A DNA stretch of 64,000 nt, from contig CAVRED010000005.1 of NCBI GenBank assembly GCA_963719975.1, forward strand, positions 124,001-188,000, read 5' to 3'. This document shows, in pieces, positions 48,911-58,493 of the stretch. The notes below the pieces were generated by a model. That model was not told where the DNA came from. It saw only the letters and a list, made by a program, of their open reading frames with translations, and made no database searches. Positions within the stretch are counted from its first letter, which is position 1. Each line of letters starts with the position of its first letter. The DNA comes from Poindextera sp963719975 (lineage in GTDB: Bacteria > Pseudomonadota > Alphaproteobacteria > Caulobacterales > Caulobacteraceae). Both the position numbers and the translations under genes were made by a program.

Positions 48911-50158
48911 TTAGCGCTCGGCCATCCGCGTGGCCACTGCGTCGGACGTGCGATGACCGCCGATGGCTGAGCCGAGCACTGCAAAGGGCCAGCCCTTGCG
49001 CCGCAGCGGCAAGCCGAGCGGCTTGACCGGCTTGTACTTGGTCAGGCGTCCCGCGAAGACGCCGCAGAGCAACAGGACGACGATGTCGTCGAAGCGCCCA
49101 TACGGCCCGCTGTCTGCGAACAGGTCCGAGGGCCACAACCAATAGAGTACGCCCATCGCGGACAACGCCAGCGGAAGCGCTGCGCGCATGAAGCTGTGCT
49201 TTCCCACTCGCTCCAACCAGCGCCGGATCGAGGGGGCTGAGCGCTGCGTCCTGGGCGGGGGCGTCGCGCGACGGTCCGGCCGCTGCGTCGTGGACAAGGC
49301 GGCCAGCGCCTGCGCCTTGACGGACTGGATATAGGGGTCGACGGCCGCCTCGGGATAGAAGTTGATCAGGTCGAGCACCGTGCGGATCGTCTCGGGCCGC
49401 AGGCTGGCGCCGCGTCCGGTCACACCCACATTCATTCTGCTGCGACCCGCCTCGCGAACGCGGGCCACGGCCGTCTCGATGTCAGCGTCGGAGATCGACG
49501 CGCCGGCGAGCGACAGGACCTCGCGAACCACACCCGTCGGCGCGCTGACCAGATCGTCGTAGTTGACGATGTGGGCGCCGGGCGCCTGCCGCCAGCCCAT
49601 GTAGAAGTTGATGTACCAGGGCAGCGCCAGGCGCGTGAGCATCTCTTCCAACCTGGCGTCGTCGAGCGTGGCATGGTGCGGCTCGACGAATAGGAAGGGA
49701 AGGATCGTGCTTTCGGTTCGGATGTGGTCGCGCAGGCTGACGATGACGTCGAGCAGGCTCCGCACGAGCACGATCGGCGTGAGGCCGTAGTCGTGGCACA
49801 TCTCGGCCGTCCACTCGCTGTAGCGGACGTGGTTTTGTGCGACGAAATTGAACGGGTCGGCCTGCTGCAGGCAAAATTCGTCCAGCTCCTGCTCCCGGCG
49901 GCCGTGCGCAGGCATCAGGAACGCCCGGCGGAAGCCAGGCAGCTCGGCGATCACATCGGAAAGGAAGGTCGAACCCGACTTGGGCATGCAAGCGATCAAG
50001 ACGTGGGCCGGGCTGGCGACGAGGCTCCTGATCCGGCGGAAGGGCTCGAACGCGGGCGGCGCCCTCAAGCCGCCGAGGTCTTGCGCGATCGCCTTTTCCT
50101 GCACCGATCCGCCGCGCAGGCCGCCTAGATTGAGTTCGAGCTGAAGCCATGTCAGCAT
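48911..50158 (-). CDS. Sulfotransferase domain protein with C-terminal DUF1232-like domain
   Basis: 415 residues. PAPS-binding P-loop ACMPKSGSTFLSDVIAEL at ~55-72, and PIVLVRSLLDVIVSLRDHI carrying the conserved Arg/Ser of the 3'-phosphate site. HIVNYDDLVSAP follows. After a Pro/Arg/Thr linker, a hydrophobic C-terminal part has WLWPSDLFADSGPYGRFDD, resembling the DUF1232 P-D-x-x-P-D..DD pattern. I know no such fusion. Start ATG at 50158 next to GGAGGC; a longer start at 50239 is possible. Sulfated acceptor unknown; the autotransporter is the next gene upstream. Confidence 0.75.
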   Translation of the reverse strand: MLTWLQLELNLGGLRGGSVQEKAIAQDLGGLRAPPAFEPFRRIRSLVASPAHVLIACMPKSGSTFLSDVIAELPGFRRAFLMPAHGRREQELDEFCLQQADPFNFVAQNHVRYSEWTAEMCHDYGLTPIVLVRSLLDVIVSLRDHIRTESTILPFLFVEPHHATLDDARLEEMLTRLALPWYINFYMGWRQAPGAHIVNYDDLVSAPTGVVREVLSLAGASISDADIETAVARVREAGRSRMNVGVTGRGASLRPETIRTVLDLINFYPEAAVDPYIQSVKAQALAALSTTQRPDRRATPPPRTQRSAPSIRRWLERVGKHSFMRAALPLALSAMGVLYWLWPSDLFADSGPYGRFDDIVVLLLCGVFAGRLTKYKPVKPLGLPLRRKGWPFAVLGSAIGGHRTSDAVATRMAER

Positions 50159-50627
50159 GCCTCCGCACTGGCGCGCCGCGGACCTTGCGGCGCCGCCGCC
50201 CAAGGGGTGAAGCCGACCGCCCTGACCGAGGTCATCCACCGCCTCCCCATCGACAACGGCGCCCTGTGCATTGAGCCGATCGCTGTCTGAAATCCAACGC
50301 TGCTCAGTGGAAAATCCGGCGCGCCCCGCCGGCTCTCAAGGCGATTCACTGGCGAGCCCTCGGCCATCTCCGGTGCGAACCGGACCTGGAGGTTGAGCCA
50401 ACCGTTTCGCATCGAACCCCTGAGCCCGTCCCACTGCGCCACACGCCAGAAGCCTACGCCTCGGTTTACGCAGCGGCCGCGGTCACGCCGTTGCTGGCCT
50501 AGGCGAATCGCTTTGCGGCCGAATGTCGCACATGAAACACGGTTCGCCATTACCGCCTGGTGTACGGACGATTTGCAGTCCTCGCGGCGGCGCCCGGTCG
50601 GAACGTTCCCTTGGTGCGGTTAGGGGT
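50159..50627. other. 469-base gap with no recognisable gene
   Basis: Between the sulfotransferase and the autotransporter (both on the minus strand). A minus-strand open frame of 132 residues (50152-50550) exists but has no homology signal or ribosome site that I can see. Some runs are less GC-rich than the flanks. It could be a long leader or a decayed gene. Confidence 0.5.
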
Positions 50628-53600
50628 TCACCAGCGGAATTTGAGCCCGAGGTCGAGGATCTGCTCGGTGTCGTCCTGGGCGATTGACGCGTCGTAGCGG
50701 GCGAAGACGCTGAGCTGACGCGAAGCGGCGAGGTTCAGGCCGCCGCTGAACAGACCGGCGTCCCTGCCGGCGGCGGCTCCAGAGAGCCTGAACGCCGCCC
50801 CCGGGGTCACCGGGAAGGCTTCGGCCACCGTCGGCGTCACGCCGCTGAAGTCGTGCGCCCAGGCGATCTTGATGTCGGCCGAGAGCAGACCCTGGCCGGT
50901 CGGCATGGCGTTGGCGAACCGGACCGCGACCAGGCTTTCGCTGGCCGTTTGCGTGCGCTCGGCCACGGCCAGGTCGGCCGAGCCCGCGCCGGACTCCCGT
51001 ACATCGCCCTGGCGGATGCTGGAGTAGACGATCCCCACGCTGGGTTCGGCCATCCACCCATCGCTCATCGGCATGCGGGCGCCGAGGTTGGCGGCAAGGC
51101 CGACGGTGGTCCCGTCGAAGTCGCCCGTTGCGCGCCGGTTCACGCCGGTAAAGGCGATGGCCCGCTCGCCATGGCCATTGGTGAAGCCGACGCTGGCCGC
51201 GCCGTTCACATAGACCATGCCGCCGAAGCGCTCCTCGCCATAGGCCGCGATCTGGGTTGAATCCAAGCGTCCCGATTGCGGCAGGCCCCGCAGGGAAAGG
51301 TTGGTCTCGTCCCAGCTCAGCGCCGCGCCGGCCGTGGCGGCGCCCCATACGCCGGAGGCGCCGAAGGCGAGACCGCCGGCGTTGGCGTTGAACCCGTGCG
51401 CGTTGCCATCGCCGCTGAGGTTGTCGAAGCGGCCAAGCACCTGGCCCCACACCGCCGGGTCGCCGGTGGTGGCGCCGGACATCTGCGCAGCGGCGCCGGA
51501 GTCGGCCCCTTCCAGCCTGTCGCCCAGGGTCGCAAGGAACCCGCGCGTCGCCTGCCGGCCGACGCTCAGCGTGTCGGCGTAGATCTCGCCGCCAAGCTCG
51601 TCCAGCGCATGGTTCTGCGCCGCCCCCGGCCCGAGCGCGATCAGCGGATTGGCCACCGCGTCGAAGTCGCCGGCGCCCACCGGCACGTCGTTCACCGCCG
51701 CCCCGACTGCATTCTGGTTCGACGTCCCGCCGACCGGTGCGAAATTGCCCGCAAGGAGCGTCAGCGTGTCGGTGGTCGCGCCTTGCACCAGACTGCCGGG
51801 CAACCCGTTTGACACCACAACGCTGGTGAAGGCTCCGCTGATGGCGCCCGCGGTCAGGAAGTGGAACTGCTCGCCCTTCCGATAGACGCCGGGGTCGGCG
51901 AGGAAGTCGACGCCGCCGCCGAGGGCCGCGGTCCCGGCGACCATGAGCAGCGAGCTCTGGCTCGGCGGCGCGATCTCGATATCGGTCGTCGAGCCGGCGT
52001 TCAGCGTCAGGTTGCCGCTGATGGTCAGCGTCCCGATCGTGCCGCCCGGCGAGACCGTCCCGCCATTGTCGACCACGCTTCCTGCCACTGTTCCATGGCC
52101 GGAAAGCGTGCCGCCGGCGTTGATGGTGACCGGGCTCGTCAGCACCGCCCCCGGATGCCCCGCGTCGCCGACCTCGAGGTCGCCGCTGTTGATCGACGTG
52201 GCGCCGATGGTCGAGCCGCCGTTCAGCGCCCAGACGCCGCTCGCGTTCACCGTCAGAGTGTTGAAGTTGACGAAGACGTTGTTAGCCACGCCATGCCCTT
52301 GCAGGACCAGGGCGTTGGTCGCGCCGGCGCCGGCGGAGCCGATCGCAGAGCCGATCAACGTCGAGCCGGTCTCCAGGGTCAGCACGTTGGTCGTGTTGCC
52401 CAGGAAGACTACAGACGCCGCCCCACCCGAGATCGTGCCCGCGTTGGTGACCGTGCCTCCCGTGGAGCCGTAGAGACCGATGCCGGCGGTCGTGACGCCG
52501 TAGAGCCCGCCACTGATGACGCCGGTGTTGACCACCGTTCCGCCGCCCCGCAACTCGATACCGCCGCTGGTGTTGCCCACCGCGGAAATCGTGCCGGCGT
52601 TGGTGATGGAGCCGATGCTGCGAATGTAGACGCCGAGCCCGAATCCGCTGGCGAAGGTGGTCGAGTTGCCGCTGGCGCTGATCGTCGCGCCTGCCGCGTT
52701 GGTCACGGTTGTGTTGCCGATCACGCCGACGATGCCAAACCCGCCGCCGGAGATCGTTCCGCCGGCTTGATTGACGATCACGCCGTCTTTGACGATGCCG
52801 ATCCCCGCGTAGCCATTTCGGTTGCCGATGTAGCCTGCGTTGGTCACCGTCCCGGTGAGCATCACGATGCCCTCGATCGACCCCGCGATGGCTCCGGTCT
52901 TCAGGTTGGTCACGTTGCCCGTGACGATTCCGACCCCCAAGGTCCCCTTGATCGTGCCCGAGTTGGTCACGCTCCCGGCGCCGGTGATGTCGACCGCCAG
53001 ACTGGCCAGGCCGTTGACGACGATGTTGCCGCTGTTGGTCAGCGTGCCGGAGGACATGCGCACGCCGTATGCGAAAATCGTCGCCGCGCCGCTGATGTTG
53101 CCGGCGTTGGTGACCGTCCCGACGCCGTTGACCTGCACTGCGGAATATTTGTTGATGGCGGTGGCGTTGCCGGTGAAGCTGATCGTGCCGCCCGCGGCGT
53201 TGGTGATCGTGGTGTTGCCGGCCGTGTAGACCCCATACTGTCCGCCGGAAATCCTCCCGCTGTTGGTCACGAGCCCGCCGGCCTCTAGGTAGACGCCAAC
53301 GGTGGCGTCGCCGCCGGCGGTGATCGCCCCGGCGTTGGTCACGTTGCCGGGGCCGCTGATGTAGAGCGCCGCGCCCCGGTAGGCGCCGGTGGAGGCGGTC
53401 GCGCTGCTGATCGTGGCGCCGGCGGCGTTGATGACCGTCCCTGCGCCGTTGATGATGATGCCGTAGGCGCCGGCGCTGGCGATGCTGCCGCCGGCCTGGT
53501 TGGTGACCAGGGCGTTCTTGCCGATGTAAAGCGCTTCTCCGGCGGTCGCCGCGCCGCCGATCAGGCCCGCGTTGGTGACCGTGCCCGCGCCTCGGATTGC

Positions 53601-55652
53601 CAGGGCATACGTTCCGGTTATTGTCCCGCCAGCCAGGTTGGTGACGTCGGCGTCGCTCTCGACGAGCACGCCAAAGCTGATCGGCCCGTTGCCGGCGCTG
53701 ATCAATCCGGCGTTGGAAAGCACGCCGGCGCCGGAGAACTCGACGCCCGCGCTCGGCCCGGTGATGACCCCGCCCGCTTGGTTGGTCACATCGCCGCTGG
53801 CGAGCAGCAGGCCGTATTTCCCCCCGCTGACCAGGCCCGAGTTGGTTACGTTGCCTTGCCCGGCGAGGTCGATCCCGGTCTGGGTCGCGCCGAGGATGAT
53901 CCCGGCGTTGGCGATGTTCGCCGGCCCCTTGATGTTGAGGCCGACCAGAACGCCGGTGATGTTGCCGCCGGTCTGGTTGGTGACGTCGCCGCCAGCGCCG
54001 AAGAAAGCGCCGTCGGCGCCGGTGATTGTTCCTGAGTTCGTGAGCGTGACCGTCGAGTTGCGGTATCCAAACACGCCCGCGTAGAGTCCGGGACCGGCGG
54101 TGATGTTGCCGGTGTTGGTGACCGTGGCGCTTGCGGGGCTGATGTACGAGCCGATGTAGACGCCGCTCCGGAGGCCGGCGATCGTCCCGGCGTTGGTCAG
54201 CGTGACCGCGCCGCCGACGAGATAGACGCCGTTGATGAAGCCGCCGCCCTTGTTTGTGACGCGTCCTCCCGCGTTCAAACTCACTCCGTACAGCTTGTCG
54301 CCGAGGATGGTCCCCGCGTTCGTCACGGTGGCCGGGCTATTGTAGGCGGCGACGCCGAAGGCGTTGAACGGTCCGTGTTGCAGCCCCTCGATCAGGCCGT
54401 AGTTGGCGACCGTTCCGCCGGCCGTGAGCCGCACGCCTTCGTTTCCGGAGATATTCCCGCCGGCGTTGTTGGTGACGAGGCCGCCCGCGGCGAGATCGAC
54501 GCCGAGCCCATGCCCGTAGATCGAACCGGCGTTGGTCACGGTACCGGCGGCGCCGGAGATCAGCACGCCGATGGCGCCGTTGTGGGAGTGGTTGTAGGCG
54601 CTGTAGGACCCGTAGCCGATCCCGCCCGTTCCGGTGATGGCGCCGCCTTTGTCGTTGGTGACCGAACCGCCCGCAGCCAGGTAGACGCCGTAGCCGGCGC
54701 CGGTGATCGAGCCGGCGTTGCTGACGTTGCCAGCCATGGTCTTGAGGTAGACGCCCGCGCCGCCGCCGCCTTTCGGCCCCGCCGCGATGCCGCCCGCGCC
54801 GATGATATTGCCGCCCAGCTGGTTGGTGACATCGCCGCCGCCGGTCATTTCGACGGCGAAGTCGGTCCCCGACAGGTTGCCAGCATTGGTGACCGTTCCC
54901 GCACCGCCGCTGATGAGGACGGCGAACGGTCCGCCGCTGATGCTGCCGCCGCTCTGGTTGTTGACCGCACCGCCGCCGGTCAGCTTGACGGTGTAGCTGA
55001 ACGCCGATCCGGTGAGCGTGCCCGAGTTGGTGACGTCGCCCGGGCCGCCCTGGACATAGACGTCGATGGCGCCGCCGGCGATGGAGCCTGAGTTCACGAC
55101 CGTGCCGCCCTGCCCGAGCAGGACGCCGAACGTCGTGCCGAAGACGCTGCCGGCATTGCTGACGCTGCCCGGCGCGTTGAGATAGACGCCGTCGCCGTTC
55201 GCGTGGATCACGCCGCCGGCCAAATTCGTGACGTTGCCGCCCTGGGTCAGCTGAACGCCGCTCCCGAAGTAGCCGGCGCCGGCGACGATCGAGCCGGAGT
55301 TGGTGACGTCGCTCCGAGACGTCAAAAAGATCCCGCTGGCGTAGCCGGTCAGGTTGCCCTGGTTGGTGACGGTCCAGTTGGCGCTGGCGTCGCCTTGGAC
55401 CGCGTCGCCAAAGCCGCCGCTGGTGTTGATGTCGGTGGTCGGGCCGAACGTGATCGGATTGTCGCCGGCCGTCAGATGGTAGGTTGAGGTCTGTGTGGGA
55501 TTGACCGTCCCCGCGCGCACCGCCGGCGCGAGGCTGACGCCAAGCGTTGCGGCCGCTGCGACGCCGATCAGGACCGTGGCCGACGCGCTTGCCAACAGCC
55601 GCGCGCGACCTGTCTTGCGCACGCGTCCGGCGCGACCGGAAAGTAGCAACAT
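50628..55652 (-). CDS. Type Va autotransporter, beta-helix passenger
   Basis: 1674 residues, one intact frame. The signal peptide is long (about 47 residues, ending LAPAVRAG), as in autotransporters. The passenger (~60-1150) is made of dozens of ~20-residue rungs of the form VTNAGSIxGxxxGVxLxxGG, giving a right-handed beta-helix. A linker with GTLSGHGTVAGSVVDNGGTV follows. The C-terminal barrel (~1400-1674) begins AVWGQVLGRFDNLSGD and ends ILDLGLKFRW with the terminal aromatic residue used by BAM. Likely a surface adhesin or cohesion factor. Thr/Ser-rich rungs could be modified. Confidence 0.92.
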   Translation of the reverse strand: MLLLSGRAGRVRKTGRARLLASASATVLIGVAAAATLGVSLAPAVRAGTVNPTQTSTYHLTAGDNPITFGPTTDINTSGGFGDAVQGDASANWTVTNQGNLTGYASGIFLTSRSDVTNSGSIVAGAGYFGSGVQLTQGGNVTNLAGGVIHANGDGVYLNAPGSVSNAGSVFGTTFGVLLGQGGTVVNSGSIAGGAIDVYVQGGPGDVTNSGTLTGSAFSYTVKLTGGGAVNNQSGGSISGGPFAVLISGGAGTVTNAGNLSGTDFAVEMTGGGDVTNQLGGNIIGAGGIAAGPKGGGGAGVYLKTMAGNVSNAGSITGAGYGVYLAAGGSVTNDKGGAITGTGGIGYGSYSAYNHSHNGAIGVLISGAAGTVTNAGSIYGHGLGVDLAAGGLVTNNAGGNISGNEGVRLTAGGTVANYGLIEGLQHGPFNAFGVAAYNSPATVTNAGTILGDKLYGVSLNAGGRVTNKGGGFINGVYLVGGAVTLTNAGTIAGLRSGVYIGSYISPASATVTNTGNITAGPGLYAGVFGYRNSTVTLTNSGTITGADGAFFGAGGDVTNQTGGNITGVLVGLNIKGPANIANAGIILGATQTGIDLAGQGNVTNSGLVSGGKYGLLLASGDVTNQAGGVITGPSAGVEFSGAGVLSNAGLISAGNGPISFGVLVESDADVTNLAGGTITGTYALAIRGAGTVTNAGLIGGAATAGEALYIGKNALVTNQAGGSIASAGAYGIIINGAGTVINAAGATISSATASTGAYRGAALYISGPGNVTNAGAITAGGDATVGVYLEAGGLVTNSGRISGGQYGVYTAGNTTITNAAGGTISFTGNATAINKYSAVQVNGVGTVTNAGNISGAATIFAYGVRMSSGTLTNSGNIVVNGLASLAVDITGAGSVTNSGTIKGTLGVGIVTGNVTNLKTGAIAGSIEGIVMLTGTVTNAGYIGNRNGYAGIGIVKDGVIVNQAGGTISGGGFGIVGVIGNTTVTNAAGATISASGNSTTFASGFGLGVYIRSIGSITNAGTISAVGNTSGGIELRGGGTVVNTGVISGGLYGVTTAGIGLYGSTGGTVTNAGTISGGAASVVFLGNTTNVLTLETGSTLIGSAIGSAGAGATNALVLQGHGVANNVFVNFNTLTVNASGVWALNGGSTIGATSINSGDLEVGDAGHPGAVLTSPVTINAGGTLSGHGTVAGSVVDNGGTVSPGGTIGTLTISGNLTLNAGSTTDIEIAPPSQSSLLMVAGTAALGGGVDFLADPGVYRKGEQFHFLTAGAISGAFTSVVVSNGLPGSLVQGATTDTLTLLAGNFAPVGGTSNQNAVGAAVNDVPVGAGDFDAVANPLIALGPGAAQNHALDELGGEIYADTLSVGRQATRGFLATLGDRLEGADSGAAAQMSGATTGDPAVWGQVLGRFDNLSGDGNAHGFNANAGGLAFGASGVWGAATAGAALSWDETNLSLRGLPQSGRLDSTQIAAYGEERFGGMVYVNGAASVGFTNGHGERAIAFTGVNRRATGDFDGTTVGLAANLGARMPMSDGWMAEPSVGIVYSSIRQGDVRESGAGSADLAVAERTQTASESLVAVRFANAMPTGQGLLSADIKIAWAHDFSGVTPTVAEAFPVTPGAAFRLSGAAAGRDAGLFSGGLNLAASRQLSVFARYDASIAQDDTEQILDLGLKFRW

Positions 55653-55828
55653 CCTGATATGCCCCTTGAACGAGAAACAACTCTCGCACAACCATCGCGC
55701 GCCGCCTCCCCCATGCAAGGCGAACGCAATCCCTGACAAAGTAAATTCATGGCAGGCTGGCGCCGGCGCCACAGGCGGTGCGCCTGGGCGCCCTTTGCCG
55801 ACGCTCACCAGGCCGCTAGGTTGTAGGC

Positions 55829-57664
55829 ATGAGTATTGAAGTGGCGACCCCCGCCGCGGCGACCGGCGCCGCGCCCTGCCCATGCGGCAGCGGGTTGCGC
55901 GCCGATCGTTGCTGCGCTTTCGATTGGTCGACGCCGCCGAACCCGCCGCGGCCGACGCCGGAGGTCGAGGAGGCGAGGGGGGCGCTCGCGGGCGGGAACC
56001 CGGCGCGCGCCGAACAGCTGCTCGTGCCGCTGCTCAACCAGAACCCGCGCCATGTCACGGCGCTCGGATTGCTGCACGACCTTCGTCGCGCGCAGGGCAA
56101 TCGCGTCGCCGCCGAGGCGCTGCTCGCGCGGATTGTGGCGCTCGAGCCGAACGACCTTGTGGCGACGCAGAGCCTGGCGCTCATGCTGTTCGAGCGCGGC
56201 GCCATGGCCGAGGCCGAGGTGCATGCGCGAAATGCGGTGCGCCTGTCCCCTACCGATCCCCGCTCGCACAACCTGATGGGCATGATCATGACCGAGGCCC
56301 AGCGGCCTCAGGTCGGCGAGCACCACTATCGGCGCGTGATGGACCTGACTGGCGGTGGCGACGCCATCCTGCTCGCCAACCTCGCCTGGAATCTCAAGAA
56401 CCAGGGGCGGATGGAGGAGAGCCGCTCCCTCTATGAGGAGTCGGTCAGGCGCGAACCAAACGTGTTCCAGACCCTGTTCGGTTGGGCGAAGATGGAGGAG
56501 ACGGACCGCAACTTCGCCCGCGCCGCGGACCTTTTGGACGCCGCCGAGCGCCTGAGCCCCGGCAACCCCAGCATCACCCTGGCGCGCGCCGTGCTGAAGG
56601 GGCGGGTGCGTGAGTACGAGGAGGCGGTCGGGCTCCTGGACGCCATGGAGCGCGAACGCGGCGGCGCTGGCCTTGGGCCGGTCGAGTGGAGCGAAAAAGG
56701 CCTCCTGCTCGACAAGATGGGCCGCGCCGACGAGGCGTTCCTGGCCTTCCGCGAGGCCAAACGCACGCTCAGAGAGGCCACGGGCCTCGCCTACATGGAA
56801 GACGCCGCGCGCAATCAGGCTGAGCGGCTGGCCGCCTTCTTCACCGCCTCGCGCCTGGCCATCCTGCCGCGCGCGACCGTGCGCGCCGACTCGGCCCAGC
56901 CGATCTTCATCGTCGGTTTTCCCCGTTCAGGCACGACCATGGTCGAGCAGACGTTGACCGCGCATCCGAAGATCTCGGCCGGCGACGAGTTGCCGACCAT
57001 CAACGAGATCACCAACATCCTGCCGCGGATGCTGAACAGCCCATTGGCCTACCCGGAGGCGTTCGCCGACCTCTGGCTGGGCGACCAGGCCGAGGCGCTG
57101 GACAATCTGCGCGACTACTACCTGCAGCGCGCCCGCCAGCTCGGCGCGATCGGCAAGGGCGCCGCCTGGTTCACCGACAAGATGCCGTTGAACGAGATGC
57201 ATCTTGGCCTGATCGGCCTGATCTTCCCTGAGGCGCCGATCATCCACCTCTTGAGGCACCCGCTGGACGTGGTGCTTTCGGTGTTCTCCAACCACCTGAC
57301 CCACGGCTTCTATTGCGCCTATGACCTGGAGACGATCGCCCGCCACTACGTGCTGGTGATGGAGCTGGTCGAGCGCTATCGCACCGAGATGACCCTGCGC
57401 TATCTGCCCGTGCGCTACGAGGACATCGTCGAGGACCAGGAGGCCAACGTGCGCAGGATGCTGGCCTTCATCGGCGCGCCCTTCGACCGCCGCTGCCTGG
57501 CGTTCCACGAGAACCGACGCTATGCGCGCACGGCCAGCTACGCCCAGGTCACCGAGAAGCTCTACGACCGGTCGCGCTACCGCTACCGCGCCTACCTAGA
57601 GCACCTCGAGCCGGTCATCCCGATCCTGCAGCCGATGATCGAGCGCCTGGGCTACGCGATCTGA
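55829..57664 (+). CDS. SEC-C / TPR / sulfotransferase protein
   Basis: 611 residues. Residues ~16-31 hold APCPCGSGLRADRCCAFDW, a SEC-C-like zinc knuckle. TPR repeats span ~45-320 (ALGLLHDLRRAQGNRVAAEA and following). The sulfotransferase starts at ~357 with PIFIVGFPRSGTTMVEQTL (PAPS P-loop) and continues with IIHLLRHPLDVVLSVFSNH (3'-phosphate site). It is divergent from the autotransporter across 176 bases. Relatives sulfate tyrosines or surface molecules; a role on the adjoining surface protein is a guess. Confidence 0.88.
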   Translation: MSIEVATPAAATGAAPCPCGSGLRADRCCAFDWSTPPNPPRPTPEVEEARGALAGGNPARAEQLLVPLLNQNPRHVTALGLLHDLRRAQGNRVAAEALLARIVALEPNDLVATQSLALMLFERGAMAEAEVHARNAVRLSPTDPRSHNLMGMIMTEAQRPQVGEHHYRRVMDLTGGGDAILLANLAWNLKNQGRMEESRSLYEESVRREPNVFQTLFGWAKMEETDRNFARAADLLDAAERLSPGNPSITLARAVLKGRVREYEEAVGLLDAMERERGGAGLGPVEWSEKGLLLDKMGRADEAFLAFREAKRTLREATGLAYMEDAARNQAERLAAFFTASRLAILPRATVRADSAQPIFIVGFPRSGTTMVEQTLTAHPKISAGDELPTINEITNILPRMLNSPLAYPEAFADLWLGDQAEALDNLRDYYLQRARQLGAIGKGAAWFTDKMPLNEMHLGLIGLIFPEAPIIHLLRHPLDVVLSVFSNHLTHGFYCAYDLETIARHYVLVMELVERYRTEMTLRYLPVRYEDIVEDQEANVRRMLAFIGAPFDRRCLAFHENRRYARTASYAQVTEKLYDRSRYRYRAYLEHLEPVIPILQPMIERLGYAI

Positions 57665-58414
57665 CTAGCCGGCGCCGCGGGTCGCCACCATCAGGTAGTT
57701 CACGTCGGCGTCGGCCGAGAGCCGCCAGCGCCCGGAGAGCGGGCTGTAGGTCACGCCGAACGGCCCCTGGACCGCGACCGGCGCGTCCGCCAGGTGCGCG
57801 CGCACTTCGTCGGGGGTGACGAACCTGTTCCAGTCGTGGGTCTCCGGCGGGAGCCAGCGCAGCAGGTACTCCGCGCCGATCTTGGCCAGCGCGAAGGCTT
57901 TCAGCGTCCGGTTCAGGGTGGCGACGATCATCATCCCGCCCGGCGCGATCAGGCGGCGCAGTCGCGCAGGTACTGGCCGGGGTCGGCCACGTGCTCGACC
58001 ACCTCCATGTTGAGGACGACGTCGAAGGCGGCAGGGGTCTCGGCGAGCACGGCTTCGGCGGTGGCGCAACGGTAGTCGACCTTGAGACCCAAACCCTTGG
58101 CGTGCGCGGCCGCCGACGGCGACGTTGCGCTCGCTGGCGTCGATGCCGGTCACGGCGAAGCCCAGCCGCGTCATCGGCTCGCTCAACAGGCCGCCCCCGC
58201 AGCCGATGTCGAGCAGCTTCAGGCCCTTGAACGGCGCCCGCGCGGCGCCGTCGCGCCCGAAGCGGGCCAACGCGCGCTCGCGGATGAAGTCCAGGCGCAC
58301 CGGGTTGAAGCGGTGCAGCGGCGCGAACTTGCCCCGCGGATCCCACCATTCGTCGGCGATCGCCGAGAAACGGGCGACCTCGGCCGGATCGATGCTGGAA
58401 GGGGCGTCTGACAC
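57665..58414 (-). CDS. ubiG: Ubiquinone biosynthesis O-methyltransferase (frameshifted)
   Basis: About 250 residues, the normal UbiG length. GTG at 58414 gives SIDPAEVARFSAIADEWWDP, the diagnostic UbiG N-terminus; an ATG at 58513 would overlap the gene upstream. LKLLDIGCGGGLLSEPM is SAM motif I; FDVVLNMEVVEHVADPGQYL and GMMIVATLNRTLKAFALA follow in other frames. Breaks lie near 58115 and 57955. It methylates the polyprenyl catechol and the 3-hydroxyl during ubiquinone synthesis. Stop adjacent to that of the TPR-sulfotransferase (convergent). Confidence 0.9.
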   Translation of the reverse strand: MSDAPSSIDPAEVARFSAIADEWWDPRGKFAPLHRFNPVRLDFIRERALARFGRDGAARAPFKGLKLLDIGCGGGLLSEPMTRLGFAVTGIDASERNVAVGGRARQGFGSQGRLPLRHRRSRARRDPCRLRRRPQHGGGRARGRPRPVPARLRRLIAPGGMMIVATLNRTLKAFALAKIGAEYLLRWLPPETHDWNRFVTPDEVRAHLADAPVAVQGPFGVTYSPLSGRWRLSADADVNYLMVATRGAG

Positions 58415-58493
58415 GACCGACGTGCTGGACCCGCGCCGAGGCGGCGTCAACGGAGCAGGTCGGCAGCGAACGGCGGACAGGTCGAGGACGGCG

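Noticed and set aside
50152..50550. 132-residue minus-strand open frame in the 469-base gap
   Set aside because: No ribosome site, no recognisable motif, and it overlaps the sulfotransferase start; listed only as a gene-free gap.
51861..53288. 475-residue plus-strand open frame inside the autotransporter
   Set aside because: Antisense copy of the repetitive beta-helix coding sequence; the repeat pattern explains its length.
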